From contig NZ_ANNU01000016.1 in assembly GCF_000346615.1 (NCBI RefSeq), positions 1 through 64,000 on the forward strand: a DNA stretch of 64,000 nucleotides, in the 5' to 3' direction. This DNA comes from Nafulsella turpanensis ZLM-10. GTDB lineage: Bacteria; Bacteroidota; Bacteroidia; Cytophagales; Cyclobacteriaceae. The position numbers and the translations under genes were made by a program. Below are positions 53,100 to 62,644 of this stretch, in pieces. The notes beneath the pieces are model-generated. The model saw nothing but the letters and a program-made list of their open reading frames with translations. It was not told where the DNA came from and searched no databases. Positions within the stretch are counted from its first letter, which is position 1, and the number at the start of each line of letters is the position of its first letter.

Positions 53100-55238
53100 A
53101 TGAGGAAAGATTTAAATGTGCGACTTCTTTTTCTGCTTGTAACAGCGTTCAGTTTTACAGGAGTGAGTGCTTTGCAGGCCCAGCAAAGAGGTAGTATTCA
53201 GGGAGAAGTTAAAACAGCAGATGGTGCCGCTGCAGCATTTGTAAACGTTCTGATAGAGGGTACTCGAAAAGGAGATGTAACCAATAAAGAGGGTGAGTAT
53301 AAAATTTCCGGTGTAGAAGAGGGTACCTATACCCTTACTTTTTCTTATGTAGGATTTGAGCTGGAGGAAATAGAAGTAGGTGTAAGGGAAGGTGAAATTA
53401 CGGTGGTGCCAACTGTGAGCCTGCAGGAAAGTGCGGAAAGTTTGCAGGAAGTAGTAGTGGAATCGTACGTGAATAGATTTGCCAACCAGGAAAGTACGTA
53501 TGTAGGAAAACTTCCTTTGAAACAGATTGAAAATCCTCAGGTATACACCACCATCAGTTCAGAACTGCTGGAAGATCAGGTAGTGACCAGCTTTGATGAT
53601 GCACTCAAAAATGCTCCAGGTTTGTACAAACTGTGGGAATCGACTGGACGTGGCGGCGATGGAGCAGGTTATTATTCATTAAGAGGCTTTCCTGTGCAGC
53701 CTACCATGCTAAACGGATTGCCGGGACTTACCAATGGAGGCCTCGATCCGGTGAATATCGAAAGAATTGAAGTAATTAAAGGTCCTTCAGGTACACTTTA
53801 TGGCAGTAGTCTTATTTCTTACGGAGGGCTCATAAATATTGTAACCAAAAAGCCCTATGAAACTTTCGGAGGAGAAATTGCCTACACAGCTGGAAGCTTT
53901 GGCCTGAATCGGGTAACTGCCGATGTAAACGTGCCCCTTAATGAAGAGGAAGATGTGGCACTAAGAGTGACGGGTGCCTATCATGCTGTGAATAGCTTTC
54001 AGGATGCCGGTTTTAAAAACTCTTTTTTCGTGGCGCCCTCCTTATCGTATGAGATAAACGACAGATTATCTTTTCTTGTAAATGCAGAGTTCTTCGATTC
54101 CGAGAGTACCAATCCTACCATGTTGTTTTTTAACCGAAGCAATCCCTTGTTTGCCGATAATCTGGAGGAACTGGGCTATGATCCGGAGCGCTCTTATACT
54201 AGCAATGATTTAACAATCCGGAATCCAAACTTTGTTCTGCAGGGCCAGATGACCTATGAACTTTCTCCTTCCTGGACGTCTCGAACGGCCATATCGAGAG
54301 GTTCGGCTAAAACAGCGGGTTATTATTCTTACCTCTGGGATATCGCAGACGGCAATGGCACTTTTGTGCGCTACCTTAACCGGCAAAATGCCACCACTTT
54401 AAGTACAGATATTCAGCAGAACTTTATTGGCGATTTTATGCTGGGAGGCCTGCGAAACCGGTTGGTAGCAGGGCTTGATTATTTCCAGCGCAGCAATATC
54501 GATAACAGCACCGGCTATGTTGCAGCTGGCCAACTGACCCTGCAGGGAGAAGATACAGGTGTTTTATCCCGTCCGGCAATTGATGCCCTCTTAGCAGGAG
54601 CTGCTGTATGGCCGAGTGCCACTGAAGAGCAGGTGTACAGTGCCTATGTTTCAGATGTAATCAACTTTACGCCTAAATTGGCTGCTATGGCCAGTGTAAG
54701 GGTCGATTATTTTGATAACCTTGGCAATGTTGCTTCAGATGAGGATGATTATGACCAGACGACTTTTTCGCCAAAGTTTGGTCTGGTGTACCAGCCGATG
54801 GAGGATGATATTTCGCTATTTGCCAATTATATGAATGGCTTCAGCAATGTGGCTCCTAGAGCTACAAGCATCGATAACCCGGAACTGATTGCTTTTGAAC
54901 CGGAGTATGCCAACCAATGGGAGGCAGGTACAAAGCTGAACCTGTTAAACGGACTGGTAACAGGCTCCCTGAGCTATTACAATATAACGGTATCGAATGT
55001 AGTGTATCAGGATGCCCTTGGAGTAAATGTACAGGGAGGAGAGGTCTACAGCAGGGGAGTGGAAGCGGAAGTGGTGGCAAGTCCGCTAGTGGGCCTAAAC
55101 CTGGTGGCAGGTTATAGCTACAACAAGAGCGAAATGATTAGCGGCCCTGAAGGGTATATCGGCAGAAGGCCGGAAGAAGCAGGCCCTGAACAACTTGCAA
55201 ATTTGTGGGCTACATATACCCGTAAGGACAACAGCTAA
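53100..55238 (+). CDS. TonB-dependent siderophore-type receptor, C-terminus apparently truncated
   Basis: A protein of 712 residues. The signal peptide ends near SALQAQQ (residue 28). A carboxypeptidase-regulatory-like domain follows (GSIQGEVKTADGAAAAFVNV, about 32-51), then a plug with LRGFPVQPTMLNGLPG and RIEVIKGPSGTLYGSS, and a barrel of the ferric-siderophore type. It ends LANLWATYTRKDNS. In relatives this segment is followed by about 90-100 more residues, including the last strands and a terminal aromatic. The next gene starts 14 bases later, so the tail is absent, not frameshifted nearby. It is the first gene of an iron-uptake operon. The import function is doubtful if the barrel cannot close. 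Confidence 0.85.
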   Translation: MRKDLNVRLLFLLVTAFSFTGVSALQAQQRGSIQGEVKTADGAAAAFVNVLIEGTRKGDVTNKEGEYKISGVEEGTYTLTFSYVGFELEEIEVGVREGEITVVPTVSLQESAESLQEVVVESYVNRFANQESTYVGKLPLKQIENPQVYTTISSELLEDQVVTSFDDALKNAPGLYKLWESTGRGGDGAGYYSLRGFPVQPTMLNGLPGLTNGGLDPVNIERIEVIKGPSGTLYGSSLISYGGLINIVTKKPYETFGGEIAYTAGSFGLNRVTADVNVPLNEEEDVALRVTGAYHAVNSFQDAGFKNSFFVAPSLSYEINDRLSFLVNAEFFDSESTNPTMLFFNRSNPLFADNLEELGYDPERSYTSNDLTIRNPNFVLQGQMTYELSPSWTSRTAISRGSAKTAGYYSYLWDIADGNGTFVRYLNRQNATTLSTDIQQNFIGDFMLGGLRNRLVAGLDYFQRSNIDNSTGYVAAGQLTLQGEDTGVLSRPAIDALLAGAAVWPSATEEQVYSAYVSDVINFTPKLAAMASVRVDYFDNLGNVASDEDDYDQTTFSPKFGLVYQPMEDDISLFANYMNGFSNVAPRATSIDNPELIAFEPEYANQWEAGTKLNLLNGLVTGSLSYYNITVSNVVYQDALGVNVQGGEVYSRGVEAEVVASPLVGLNLVAGYSYNKSEMISGPEGYIGRRPEEAGPEQLANLWATYTRKDNS

Positions 55239-55252
55239 TTTATTCAAGAATC

Positions 55253-55978
55253 ATGAAGAACATTAAATTTCTCCTTTTAATCCCAGTATTTCTTTTGCTT
55301 AATGTAGGTCTGTGTCAGGCGCACGCACTGTATATAGAGACGAACTCCCAGGCTATGCCTGGAAAAAAGCAGGAAGTGAGAATATACTACAGTGAGTTCA
55401 AGGACAGGACTTTCGAAAAGGTGGCAGACTGGTACTCAGATGTAGCAGATTTTAAGCTCTGGCTGGTCCAGCCGAATGGCAAAAGAGTCCAGCTTCCGAC
55501 GCAGGCTCAGGAAGATCACTTTACGGCTAGTTTTGTGCCTGAGCAAGCAGGCAGCTATCGATTGGAAATAGGCCACACAGCCGGAGACCCGGGAGAAGGA
55601 ACAGCTTATCAGTTTAATGCTTTTGCACAGGCTTGGGCCGGTGAGCCTCTTGAAGCGAAGAGATTGCCTGTAGGTGCCGCTCAGCCCGAGCTGGTTTTAG
55701 CAGAAGAACTGCAGTTAACGGCCAAGCCTGCTACTAAAGTTTTTAGATCTTACTTCAAAGGAGAACCTGTAGGGGGCATTTCGGCTACTCTTTTCCTGCC
55801 ATCCGGAAAAACAGAAACCATTACAAGTAATGCGGAAGGACTGCTTGAAGTTGAGCTGAAGGAAAAAGGCATCTATTTTCTGGAGGCCACTACCTACCAC
55901 GAAAGTGAAGCAGGCAGAACAAAAAAGGCGCCTTATCAATCGGTTTGGCGTTGTGCAACTCAGAAAATAGAATTTTAA
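55253..55978 (+). CDS. DUF4198-type exported protein
   Basis: A protein of 241 residues with a signal peptide ending near GLCQAHA (residue 24). The mature protein begins AHALYIETNSQAMPGKKQEV, and together with a beta-sandwich-like middle and a C-terminal Ig-like part it fits the DUF4198 family, found next to metal-uptake TonB receptors. It is likely periplasmic, and may bind metal or chelate; the His after the cleavage site could matter. It lies 14 bases after the receptor stop, in the same operon. The exact role is unknown. Confidence 0.72.
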   Translation: MKNIKFLLLIPVFLLLNVGLCQAHALYIETNSQAMPGKKQEVRIYYSEFKDRTFEKVADWYSDVADFKLWLVQPNGKRVQLPTQAQEDHFTASFVPEQAGSYRLEIGHTAGDPGEGTAYQFNAFAQAWAGEPLEAKRLPVGAAQPELVLAEELQLTAKPATKVFRSYFKGEPVGGISATLFLPSGKTETITSNAEGLLEVELKEKGIYFLEATTYHESEAGRTKKAPYQSVWRCATQKIEF

Positions 55979-56052
55979 CAGCTTTATAGCTTCAGGGGCC
56001 GTAGTAGGTAAGAATCTTTTCTCCTATACGCCCCTGAATCTTTTGGTTATTT

Positions 56053-56397
56053 ATGCTTACAGCTATCTTGTTTTTTTCTTTTCTGGGCTTTTTCCTACTG
56101 TACAATACCTCAAAGAAGGCTGAGTTAAGCCGCTCTTTCTTTCTTGAAAAGTGGGTTGAAGCCCGTCCGAAGACAGGAAAGGCAGTGGCTCTGCTGCTGC
56201 TAACAGCTGCCCTGGCAGGTAGTATCTACCACTGGGGAACGGGCGGCGGTTTTTTTTCTTTCCTTGTAATCCTGATGACCATAGCCAGTTGTACTGTGCT
56301 GATAGCACCACTTAGGTACATCAACTATAAAGGAGTAGCAGTTATTTTGCTAGTATGTATGGTAGCAGAAATAGTTTTCAAAAATGCCGGCAAATAA
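56053..56397 (+). CDS. DUF3325-like small membrane protein
   Basis: A protein of 114 residues with four predicted membrane segments (about 2-18, 46-64, 70-86, 92-110), resembling the DUF3325 proteins that accompany PepSY membrane proteins in siderophore operons. It overlaps the next gene by 14 bases, a sign of translational coupling. The family call rests on context, topology and length. Confidence 0.6.
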   Translation: MLTAILFFSFLGFFLLYNTSKKAELSRSFFLEKWVEARPKTGKAVALLLLTAALAGSIYHWGTGGGFFSFLVILMTIASCTVLIAPLRYINYKGVAVILLVCMVAEIVFKNAGK

Positions 56398-56683
56398 AAA
56401 ATACCTAACGAAATCCGTCAGTCAGCGATTTGCTAAAATTTCAGCTGGCTTTGTAGGGGGCTATCTTGTTACGGTATCTTTCCACATGGCCCTGGCTTTC
56501 TGGCTCGATCATGTAGCGATTTTAATGACCTTACAGTTTGCCGGTTTTATTCTGTGGGCTGTCCTGATGGTGCTGGCCTTTATAGGGAAAAATGGCTGGA
56601 AAACATGGGGAATTTACCTGCTGCTTACCCTCCTTTTCGGCATCATCATTTATTTCGGAAAAAACTACAGCCCAATCCTGTAA
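56384..56683 (+). CDS. DUF3649-like small membrane protein
   Basis: A protein of 99 residues with three membrane segments. A basic N-terminus (MPANKKYLTKSVSQRFAKIS) precedes VGGYLVTVSFHMALAFWL, like the DUF3649 iron-transport-associated proteins. It overlaps the preceding gene and lies 5 bases before the PepSY gene. The function is probably auxiliary to ferric siderophore reduction or uptake; this is inferred from context. Confidence 0.6.
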   Translation: MPANKKYLTKSVSQRFAKISAGFVGGYLVTVSFHMALAFWLDHVAILMTLQFAGFILWAVLMVLAFIGKNGWKTWGIYLLLTLLFGIIIYFGKNYSPIL

Positions 56684-56688
56684 TCAGC

Positions 56689-58320
56689 ATGAGTAATCGC
56701 GTTCATAACATCCTTTTTCATACCCATACCATTAGTGGTATCCTGATAAGTGTGGGGCTATTCGTGATATTTTTTGCAGGCTCTTTTTCTTTCTTCCGGG
56801 ATGAAATTATCAGTTGGGAACGGAATGAGCCTATGCAGGAGAGCAGTTTTTCAGAGGTGGACCTGAATGGTATGATGGAGGTACTTGAGCAGGATTACGA
56901 TACCTACAGTAGGGACATCACGTTTGAACAATATTATGAAGAAAAAAGAATAAGTGTAACCCTGAGTGCCCCAAAAGATACCAGCATACATTCCCCTAAG
57001 GGAGGCGCGGGCGGTTTCTTTTACATGAATACTGATAATTTCAGGGCCTATGATTACGCCAGTAACTATTCCATCGGGGAGTTCCTCTACCGGCTTCACT
57101 TTTTTGCCCAGCTGAACCTCTACGGAAGGTCGGGCTATTTTATTGCAGGACTGGTGGCCTTCTTTTTTCTCTTTGCCATTATTACGGGTGTGCTCGTTCA
57201 CTGGAAAAAAATTATATCTAATTTTTATGTATTCAGGCCCCGGGCGAGCCTTAAAAATATATGGACCGATGCACATACAGCTCTCGGTATCATTGGCCTT
57301 CCTTTTCAGTTTATGTACGCCGTAAGTGGGGCTTATCTCATTATTGGCGCAGCGATCATGTCGCCACCTGTTTTATCATTGATGTACAATGGCGATTCCG
57401 ACAAAATGTATGAAGACCTTAGCCTGGGAGTTAGGGAATTCCCCCTGGCGATGAAAAAAGCAGAGCCCGTAGACCTGAACCATTTTGTAGAAAATACCAA
57501 TGAGCGTTGGCCTGCACTACAGGTGCAATCTGTTACGCTGCATAACTATGGAGATGCCAATATGCATATTACAGTAATGGGCCTTCCGGAATTTTCGGAG
57601 AAGTTCAGTGGTGTGGGGGAGTTGGTGTTTAAAGCAACTTCCGGTGAAGTCATTTCCGTAAAAGATCCTTTTACCGACGTTGTCTATCTTGATGCAGCCA
57701 CAGGTATTATTGACAGGCTGCATTTTGGAGATTTTGGTGGAGTTGGCCTGAAGGTAGTATACTTTATTCTGGGTCTTATATCCTGCTTTGTCATCATTTC
57801 GGGTATCCTTATCTGGCTGGTTGCAAGAGATAAGAAGCATATAGCCGAAAAGAAGCGAAAATTCAATGCATGGGTGGGGTGGATCTTCCTGGCTGCCTGC
57901 CTGAGCATGTATCCGGTTACGGCTTTTACTTTTGTGGCGGTAAAACTCTTTGTGCAGGAATTCGATACCTCCAGAATGACTGCAATTTATCAGATTTTCT
58001 TTTATTCATGGTTGCTGCTGATTGTGCTGTTCACATTCAGGAAAGATAACTTTATCACCAACAAATTCAGCTTACTGCTTGGATCTGTTTTAGGCTTACT
58101 GGTACCTATAACCAATGGGTTTGTCTCCGGGAACTGGATCTGGCGTACTTTTTCAGAAGGCTATTTTGATATTTTTCTGGTAGATGCCTTCTGGCTGACT
58201 CTTTCGGTTGCTACCTTTTTTATAGCCATAAGGCTCAGGAGGAATGGTCCACTGAGGCTGGAAAAAAAAGAAAGAAACGATTCTCCTACAAGAGCGGTGG
58301 CTTCCCGGCAGGTGGTATGA
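56689..58320 (+). CDS. PepSY-associated membrane protein of siderophore uptake operon
   Basis: A protein of 543 residues with a PepSY_TM layout. It has an N-terminal helix with HTHTISGILISVGLFVIFFAG, a large periplasmic part, helices around residues 160 and 205 (DAHTALGIIGLPFQFMYAVS), the LHFGDFGGVGLKVVYFILGL helix, and three or four C-terminal helices. Such proteins (FpvG/PiuB-like) are thought to reduce ferric siderophores in the inner membrane, with conserved His residues as possible haem ligands. The start is the ATG at 56689; the frame is open upstream only because it overlaps the previous gene. It is last in the iron operon. Confidence 0.82.
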   Translation: MSNRVHNILFHTHTISGILISVGLFVIFFAGSFSFFRDEIISWERNEPMQESSFSEVDLNGMMEVLEQDYDTYSRDITFEQYYEEKRISVTLSAPKDTSIHSPKGGAGGFFYMNTDNFRAYDYASNYSIGEFLYRLHFFAQLNLYGRSGYFIAGLVAFFFLFAIITGVLVHWKKIISNFYVFRPRASLKNIWTDAHTALGIIGLPFQFMYAVSGAYLIIGAAIMSPPVLSLMYNGDSDKMYEDLSLGVREFPLAMKKAEPVDLNHFVENTNERWPALQVQSVTLHNYGDANMHITVMGLPEFSEKFSGVGELVFKATSGEVISVKDPFTDVVYLDAATGIIDRLHFGDFGGVGLKVVYFILGLISCFVIISGILIWLVARDKKHIAEKKRKFNAWVGWIFLAACLSMYPVTAFTFVAVKLFVQEFDTSRMTAIYQIFFYSWLLLIVLFTFRKDNFITNKFSLLLGSVLGLLVPITNGFVSGNWIWRTFSEGYFDIFLVDAFWLTLSVATFFIAIRLRRNGPLRLEKKERNDSPTRAVASRQVV

Positions 58321-58697
58321 AAGAGCTGCACTGGCAGGGCGGTAATTGACAGATAAAGAGAACAAGCCGGTTTCAAAAGCTAAGGATGCTGTAGTTTCAA
58401 ATCTTTGCAGTAAAGAAAAAGTAAAGATATGGCGTCAACACGAAGAAGTGCATCTAATCCCTTCTTGACCTGGCGATAGGAATATGATAAGTTCAGATGT
58501 CATAGTTCGTTGGGAGGGGCTTAAAATTAGTAGGTATTGTACTCGCTCTTGTACCGTAAAAAACTGCTGATATGCTTACTGTATAAACACCCTTTTTTGT
58601 TTTGCAGCTTGTGCCTTGACTTTTTTCATAAGCTTAATAACCTCCTGTTTTCCCACGAGTGCAGACTATTAATTTCTGCACAGCCATTTTAGGCGTT
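58321..58697. other. Intergenic region, 377 bases
   Basis: Convergent gap between the PepSY gene and the ASRT-family gene. A 7-bp inverted repeat GTGCAGA/TCTGCAC (58659-58681) lies past the ASRT stop and may be a weak terminator. No gene is seen. Confidence 0.4.
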
Positions 58698-59105
58698 TTA
58701 CTGGTTACCCGGAAACGCCATGGTAGTGAGGAGGGCATTCTCGGCCTGGCGGGAGTCCAGCCGGGTATGCTGTACTACAATGGGTACGTCGGAGCGAATT
58801 ATACTCGCGTAATCGGTTCCACGCGGAATTTCTTCCGGATCGTTTAAATCATTAAAGCGTACGTGCCTGGTTCTTTTTGCCGGTACGGTAACCTTGTAAG
58901 GGCCAATGGGGTCTCTGTCGCTGAAATAGATAAAAATCTCTACCTGGGCTTCCTGCTCATTCGCATTTAAGATACAGGCAGTTTCGTGGCTGGTAAATTC
59001 CGGCTCTTTTCCCGTTCCATATTTTGGGATGTACCCTTCGGCAATTGCCCATTCTTTCTTTCCAATCTCTGTTCTCATCTTCTTTATTTTTTCAAAGGCA
59101 CTCAT
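58698..59105 (-). CDS. Sensory rhodopsin transducer (ASRT) family protein
   Basis: A protein of 135 residues of the Anabaena sensory rhodopsin transducer family. Marks are GKKEWAIAEGYIPKYGTG (about 17-34), EFTSHETACILNANE, IYFSDRDPIGPYKVTVPAKR, TRHVRFNDLNDPE, and SDVPIVVQHTRLDSRQAENA. The fold has been proposed to bind small molecules, possibly sugars. No rhodopsin gene is in the window, so a photoreceptor role is unsupported. It is divergent from two GH13 genes, which fits a sugar link; that is inference. The start is the ATG at 59105; a TTG at 59120 also lies in frame. Confidence 0.88.
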   Translation of the reverse strand: MSAFEKIKKMRTEIGKKEWAIAEGYIPKYGTGKEPEFTSHETACILNANEQEAQVEIFIYFSDRDPIGPYKVTVPAKRTRHVRFNDLNDPEEIPRGTDYASIIRSDVPIVVQHTRLDSRQAENALLTTMAFPGNQ

Positions 59106-59420
59106 ATCTGTGGCTTTCAACAGATGTTTTCTTAAGGTACGGCTCCAAAAAATACTTGGTTGTCATTGGGAATTTCTTTGGAGGAAGTAGATCATCAGAT
59201 GAAAGACAGGTAGGAAAAAGATTTTAATGCCTTTTATATTGTATATGGTGGTTAAAAAGCCCGCTTCCGTCTCTCTAAACAAAAAGGATTGAATAGGATT
59301 ATTCATCTATAAGGGCAAACTCTTCTGTAAAGGAGCTAAGGGTAAGTAGTTCATCAGAAGGGCTTAGAAAAACGTTTTTCCTGACAGGACAGTTAAAAGA
59401 CACATAAAAAAGGAGCATAA

Positions 59421-61043
59421 ATGAAATATTGGTATAAAAATGCAGTAATCTACTGCCTGGATGTGGAAACTTTTATGGATTCCAATGGAGATGGTGTAGG
59501 TGATTTTACAGGGCTGAAAAACCGCCTGCAGTACCTTGCCGGCCTTGGGGTTACCTGTATCTGGATACTGCCTTTTTATGCATCTCCCAACAGAGACAAT
59601 GGATATGATGTAGCCGACTATTTTGCCATTGGGGAAGCGTTCGGGAATTTCGGCGGTTTTGTAGAGTTCCTGGAGGCTGCAGAAGAAGCCGGTATTCGGG
59701 TGCTGATCGATTTGGTGGTAAACCATACCTCAGATCAGCATCCATGGTTTCAGGAATCACGGAAGAGTAAAGATTCCAAATACCGCGATTACTACATCTG
59801 GTCGGAAGAAAAGCCGGAAGAGGATGGGAAATATGCCATTTTCGGAAAGGAACAGGGGGGTAACTGGGCCTACGATGAGGCCGCCGATGCTTATTACTAT
59901 CATACGTTTTACCAGCATCAGCCCGATTTGAATTCGGCAAACCCTGAGGTGCAGAAAGAAATAAAAAGAATCATGCACTTTTGGCTGAAGCTGGGCGTGG
60001 CGGGCTTCCGAATGGATGCTGTGCCACATATGGTCCGCCAAAAGAAAGAAGGCCAGTTTGAGGGCGACCCTCACCAGTTTCTGCGCGATTTGCGGGAGTT
60101 TGTGGAAGATCAGCGACCAGATGCTCTTTTACTGGCAGAAGTGGACACTGAACCTGAAAAGTACAAGAACTTTTTTGGCAATAGCGATCAGATGCACATG
60201 CTCCTTAACTTTTACCTGGATAATTATCTTTTCCTGTCTTTTGCCCGTAAGAATGCCCGGCCTATCAAAGATGCCCTGAAGAACCTGCCCCAAACGCTCA
60301 AGGGCCAGCAGTATGCTACTTTTCTACGAAACCACGATGAGCTCGACCTGGAGCGCTTAACTGACGAAGAGCGGGAGGAGGTTTTTAAAGAGTTTGCTCC
60401 TGAGGAGGGCATGCGGATATTCGGACGAGGCATTCGGCGGCGGCTCCCGCCTATGCTCCAGAATAACCGGCAGCGGTTAGAACTTGCCTATAGCTTGCTG
60501 TTTTCGCTGCCAGGCACCCCTGTGTTGCGCTACGGACAGGAAATTGGCATGGGAGAGGATCTTTCCCTGCCGGGCCGCAACAGTGTGCGCACCCCAATGC
60601 AATGGTCCGAGAAACATAATGGAGGCTTTTCTTCTGTACCGGCCGGGCAGCTGGTGCGGCCGGTTATTTCCGGCGGTGAGTTTGGCTATGAAAAAGTAAA
60701 CGTAAACCAGCAGCGGCGCGAAAAAAATTCCCTGCTTGCATGGGTGGAAAAAGTGATCCGGCTGCGCAAAGATTGCCCTTCCTTTGGCTGGGGAGATGTG
60801 GAAGTGATAGAAAGTGATGATAAGGTGTTAATTCACTGTTGCCGCTGGGAAGACCAGTTAGCAGTTGCGGTGCATAACCTTTCAGATAAGCCCTGCTCCT
60901 TTCGGCTTGGCCTGCCGGAGGAGGAAGCCTCGCAGCTGGTAGAGCTACTTTCAAATACAGAGTACGAAGCCTTTGATCCTTCTGCAGGAGAACTGTCACT
61001 GACAGGCTTTGGCTATCGTTGGTTTCAAAAGAACGTTTTGTAG
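59421..61043 (+). CDS. GH13 alpha-amylase family protein, trehalose synthase-like
   Basis: A cytoplasmic protein of 540 residues; there is no signal peptide. The (beta/alpha)8 barrel carries DLVVNHTS, GFRMDAV (nucleophile D199), LLAEVD (acid/base E240) and RNHDELDLE (D306). The stretch after it (RLTDEEREEVFKEF, FGRGIRRRLPPML) is typical of trehalose synthases, which convert maltose to trehalose. Length fits a TreS without a fused kinase. AGGAG lies 6 bases before the ATG. It is followed, 2 bases after its stop, by a second GH13 gene. A different maltose- or sucrose-active GH13 enzyme is possible. Confidence 0.85.
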   Translation: MKYWYKNAVIYCLDVETFMDSNGDGVGDFTGLKNRLQYLAGLGVTCIWILPFYASPNRDNGYDVADYFAIGEAFGNFGGFVEFLEAAEEAGIRVLIDLVVNHTSDQHPWFQESRKSKDSKYRDYYIWSEEKPEEDGKYAIFGKEQGGNWAYDEAADAYYYHTFYQHQPDLNSANPEVQKEIKRIMHFWLKLGVAGFRMDAVPHMVRQKKEGQFEGDPHQFLRDLREFVEDQRPDALLLAEVDTEPEKYKNFFGNSDQMHMLLNFYLDNYLFLSFARKNARPIKDALKNLPQTLKGQQYATFLRNHDELDLERLTDEEREEVFKEFAPEEGMRIFGRGIRRRLPPMLQNNRQRLELAYSLLFSLPGTPVLRYGQEIGMGEDLSLPGRNSVRTPMQWSEKHNGGFSSVPAGQLVRPVISGGEFGYEKVNVNQQRREKNSLLAWVEKVIRLRKDCPSFGWGDVEVIESDDKVLIHCCRWEDQLAVAVHNLSDKPCSFRLGLPEEEASQLVELLSNTEYEAFDPSAGELSLTGFGYRWFQKNVL

Positions 61044-61045
61044 GT

Positions 61046-62644
61046 ATGGGTGAAGCAAGTGACAAACTACTGTGGTGGCAGAAAGGAACCATCTATCAGG
61101 TGTATCCGCGTTCCTTTATGGATAGCAATGGAGATGGGGTAGGCGACCTGCAGGGTATCATCTCCAGGCTCGATTACCTGGAGTGGCTGGGAGTATCTGC
61201 TGTATGGGTCTCGCCCATTTACCCCTCGCCCATGGCCGACTTTGGATACGATATTTCCGATTATACGGCTATCCATCCTATGTTCGGCAGTATGGATGAC
61301 TTCGATGAGTTGCTAGCAGAGGTGCACAGGCGTAACCTTAAACTTATTCTCGACCTGGTTCCCAACCATACTTCCAGCGAACATCCATGGTTTAAGGAAT
61401 CGCGGAGCTCGCGGAACAACCCCAAGCGCGACTGGTATCTCTGGCAGGACCCTGCTCCCGACGGAGGCCCTCCTAATAACTGGCTGAGTACCTTTGGAGG
61501 AAGTGCATGGGAAAAGGATGAGCAGACAGGGCAGTACTATTATCATGCTTACCTGAAAGAGCAGCCGGACCTGAACTGGCGGAACCCGGAGGTGCAGGAA
61601 GCGATGTTAGATGTGATGCGCTTTTGGCTCGATAAGGGTGTCGATGGTTTTAGGGTCGACGTGATGTGGCATATGATAAAGGATGAGCAGTACCGCAACA
61701 ATCCCACCAATCCGGACTATACTCCCGATATGCCTCCCTTCAAAAAACAAATTGCCGCTTATTCAGTCGACCAGCCGGAGGTGCACCAAGTGGTTACAAA
61801 AATGCGCCACCTTTTAGATCAATACGAGGAGCGGGTAATGATTGGGGAAATATACCTTTCGGTCGATAAGCTGGTGACCTACTACGGCAATGAGAATGAT
61901 GAGGCGCACCTCCCCTTTAACTTTCAGCTGATTAGCCTGCCATGGGAGGCGCGGCAAATTGCCCGTGCCATTGACCAGTACGAAGGAGCTCTGCCAGCCA
62001 ATGCCTGGCCTAACTGGGTGCTTGGTAACCACGATAAACCCCGCATTGCCAGCAGGGTGGGTAAGCCGCAGGCCCGCATTGCCGCCATGCTACTCTTAAC
62101 TCTTAGGGGTACCCCTACCCTGTACTATGGCGATGAACTGGGTATGCAGGATGTTTTTATTCCTGCCGGGCAGGTGCAGGATCCCTGGGAGAAGAATGAG
62201 CCTGGCCTGGGGCTGGGTCGCGACCCCGTGCGCACACCTATGCAGTGGAATGCCGCCGATGGGGCTGGCTTTACAACGGCTACTCCCTGGTTGCCGCTAT
62301 CGGCAAACTATAAGGAGGATAATGTGGAGGTGGAGCAGCAGGATTCTTCTTCCTTCCTGAATTTTTATCGGCGTTTAATTGCGCTCCGGCAGGCCGAGCC
62401 TGCTTTGTATGCAGGCCGTTACATTCCTTTACCTGCCGGACAAAGTGTGATAGCCTACTTTAGAGAAGCGGAGGGTAAACGTTTTCTGATTGTCCTAAAC
62501 CTCTCTCACAGCCCTGCCAGCCTCACTCTAAAGGAAGGAATGGAAGGAGAGGTTGTTTTATCCAGTTTGTCTACAGAAGAGAAGCGAAAGGTAAAAGGAG
62601 AGATAAGTCTTAGGGGAGATGAGGGATTAATTATTGGGGTGTAA
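61046..62644 (+). CDS. GH13 alpha-glucosidase (oligo-glucosidase type)
   Basis: A cytoplasmic protein of 532 residues without a signal peptide. Typical start WWQKGTIYQVYPRSFMDSNG; catalytic residues are D205 in GFRVDV, E268 in MIGEIY and D330 in LGNHDKPR. Domain B between strand 3 and helix 3 has the length of alpha-glucosidases and oligo-1,6-glucosidases. It would release glucose from maltose, isomaltose or related oligosaccharides. The ATG at 61046 is 2 bases after the stop of the upstream GH13 gene, so the two are translated together. The frame extends upstream to a TTG at 61019, which is rejected because it overlaps the preceding gene. Confidence 0.9.
   Translation: MGEASDKLLWWQKGTIYQVYPRSFMDSNGDGVGDLQGIISRLDYLEWLGVSAVWVSPIYPSPMADFGYDISDYTAIHPMFGSMDDFDELLAEVHRRNLKLILDLVPNHTSSEHPWFKESRSSRNNPKRDWYLWQDPAPDGGPPNNWLSTFGGSAWEKDEQTGQYYYHAYLKEQPDLNWRNPEVQEAMLDVMRFWLDKGVDGFRVDVMWHMIKDEQYRNNPTNPDYTPDMPPFKKQIAAYSVDQPEVHQVVTKMRHLLDQYEERVMIGEIYLSVDKLVTYYGNENDEAHLPFNFQLISLPWEARQIARAIDQYEGALPANAWPNWVLGNHDKPRIASRVGKPQARIAAMLLLTLRGTPTLYYGDELGMQDVFIPAGQVQDPWEKNEPGLGLGRDPVRTPMQWNAADGAGFTTATPWLPLSANYKEDNVEVEQQDSSSFLNFYRRLIALRQAEPALYAGRYIPLPAGQSVIAYFREAEGKRFLIVLNLSHSPASLTLKEGMEGEVVLSSLSTEEKRKVKGEISLRGDEGLIIGV

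Noticed and set aside
58430-58478. Short frame beginning MASTRRSASNP
   Set aside because: Only 15 codons, with no supporting context.
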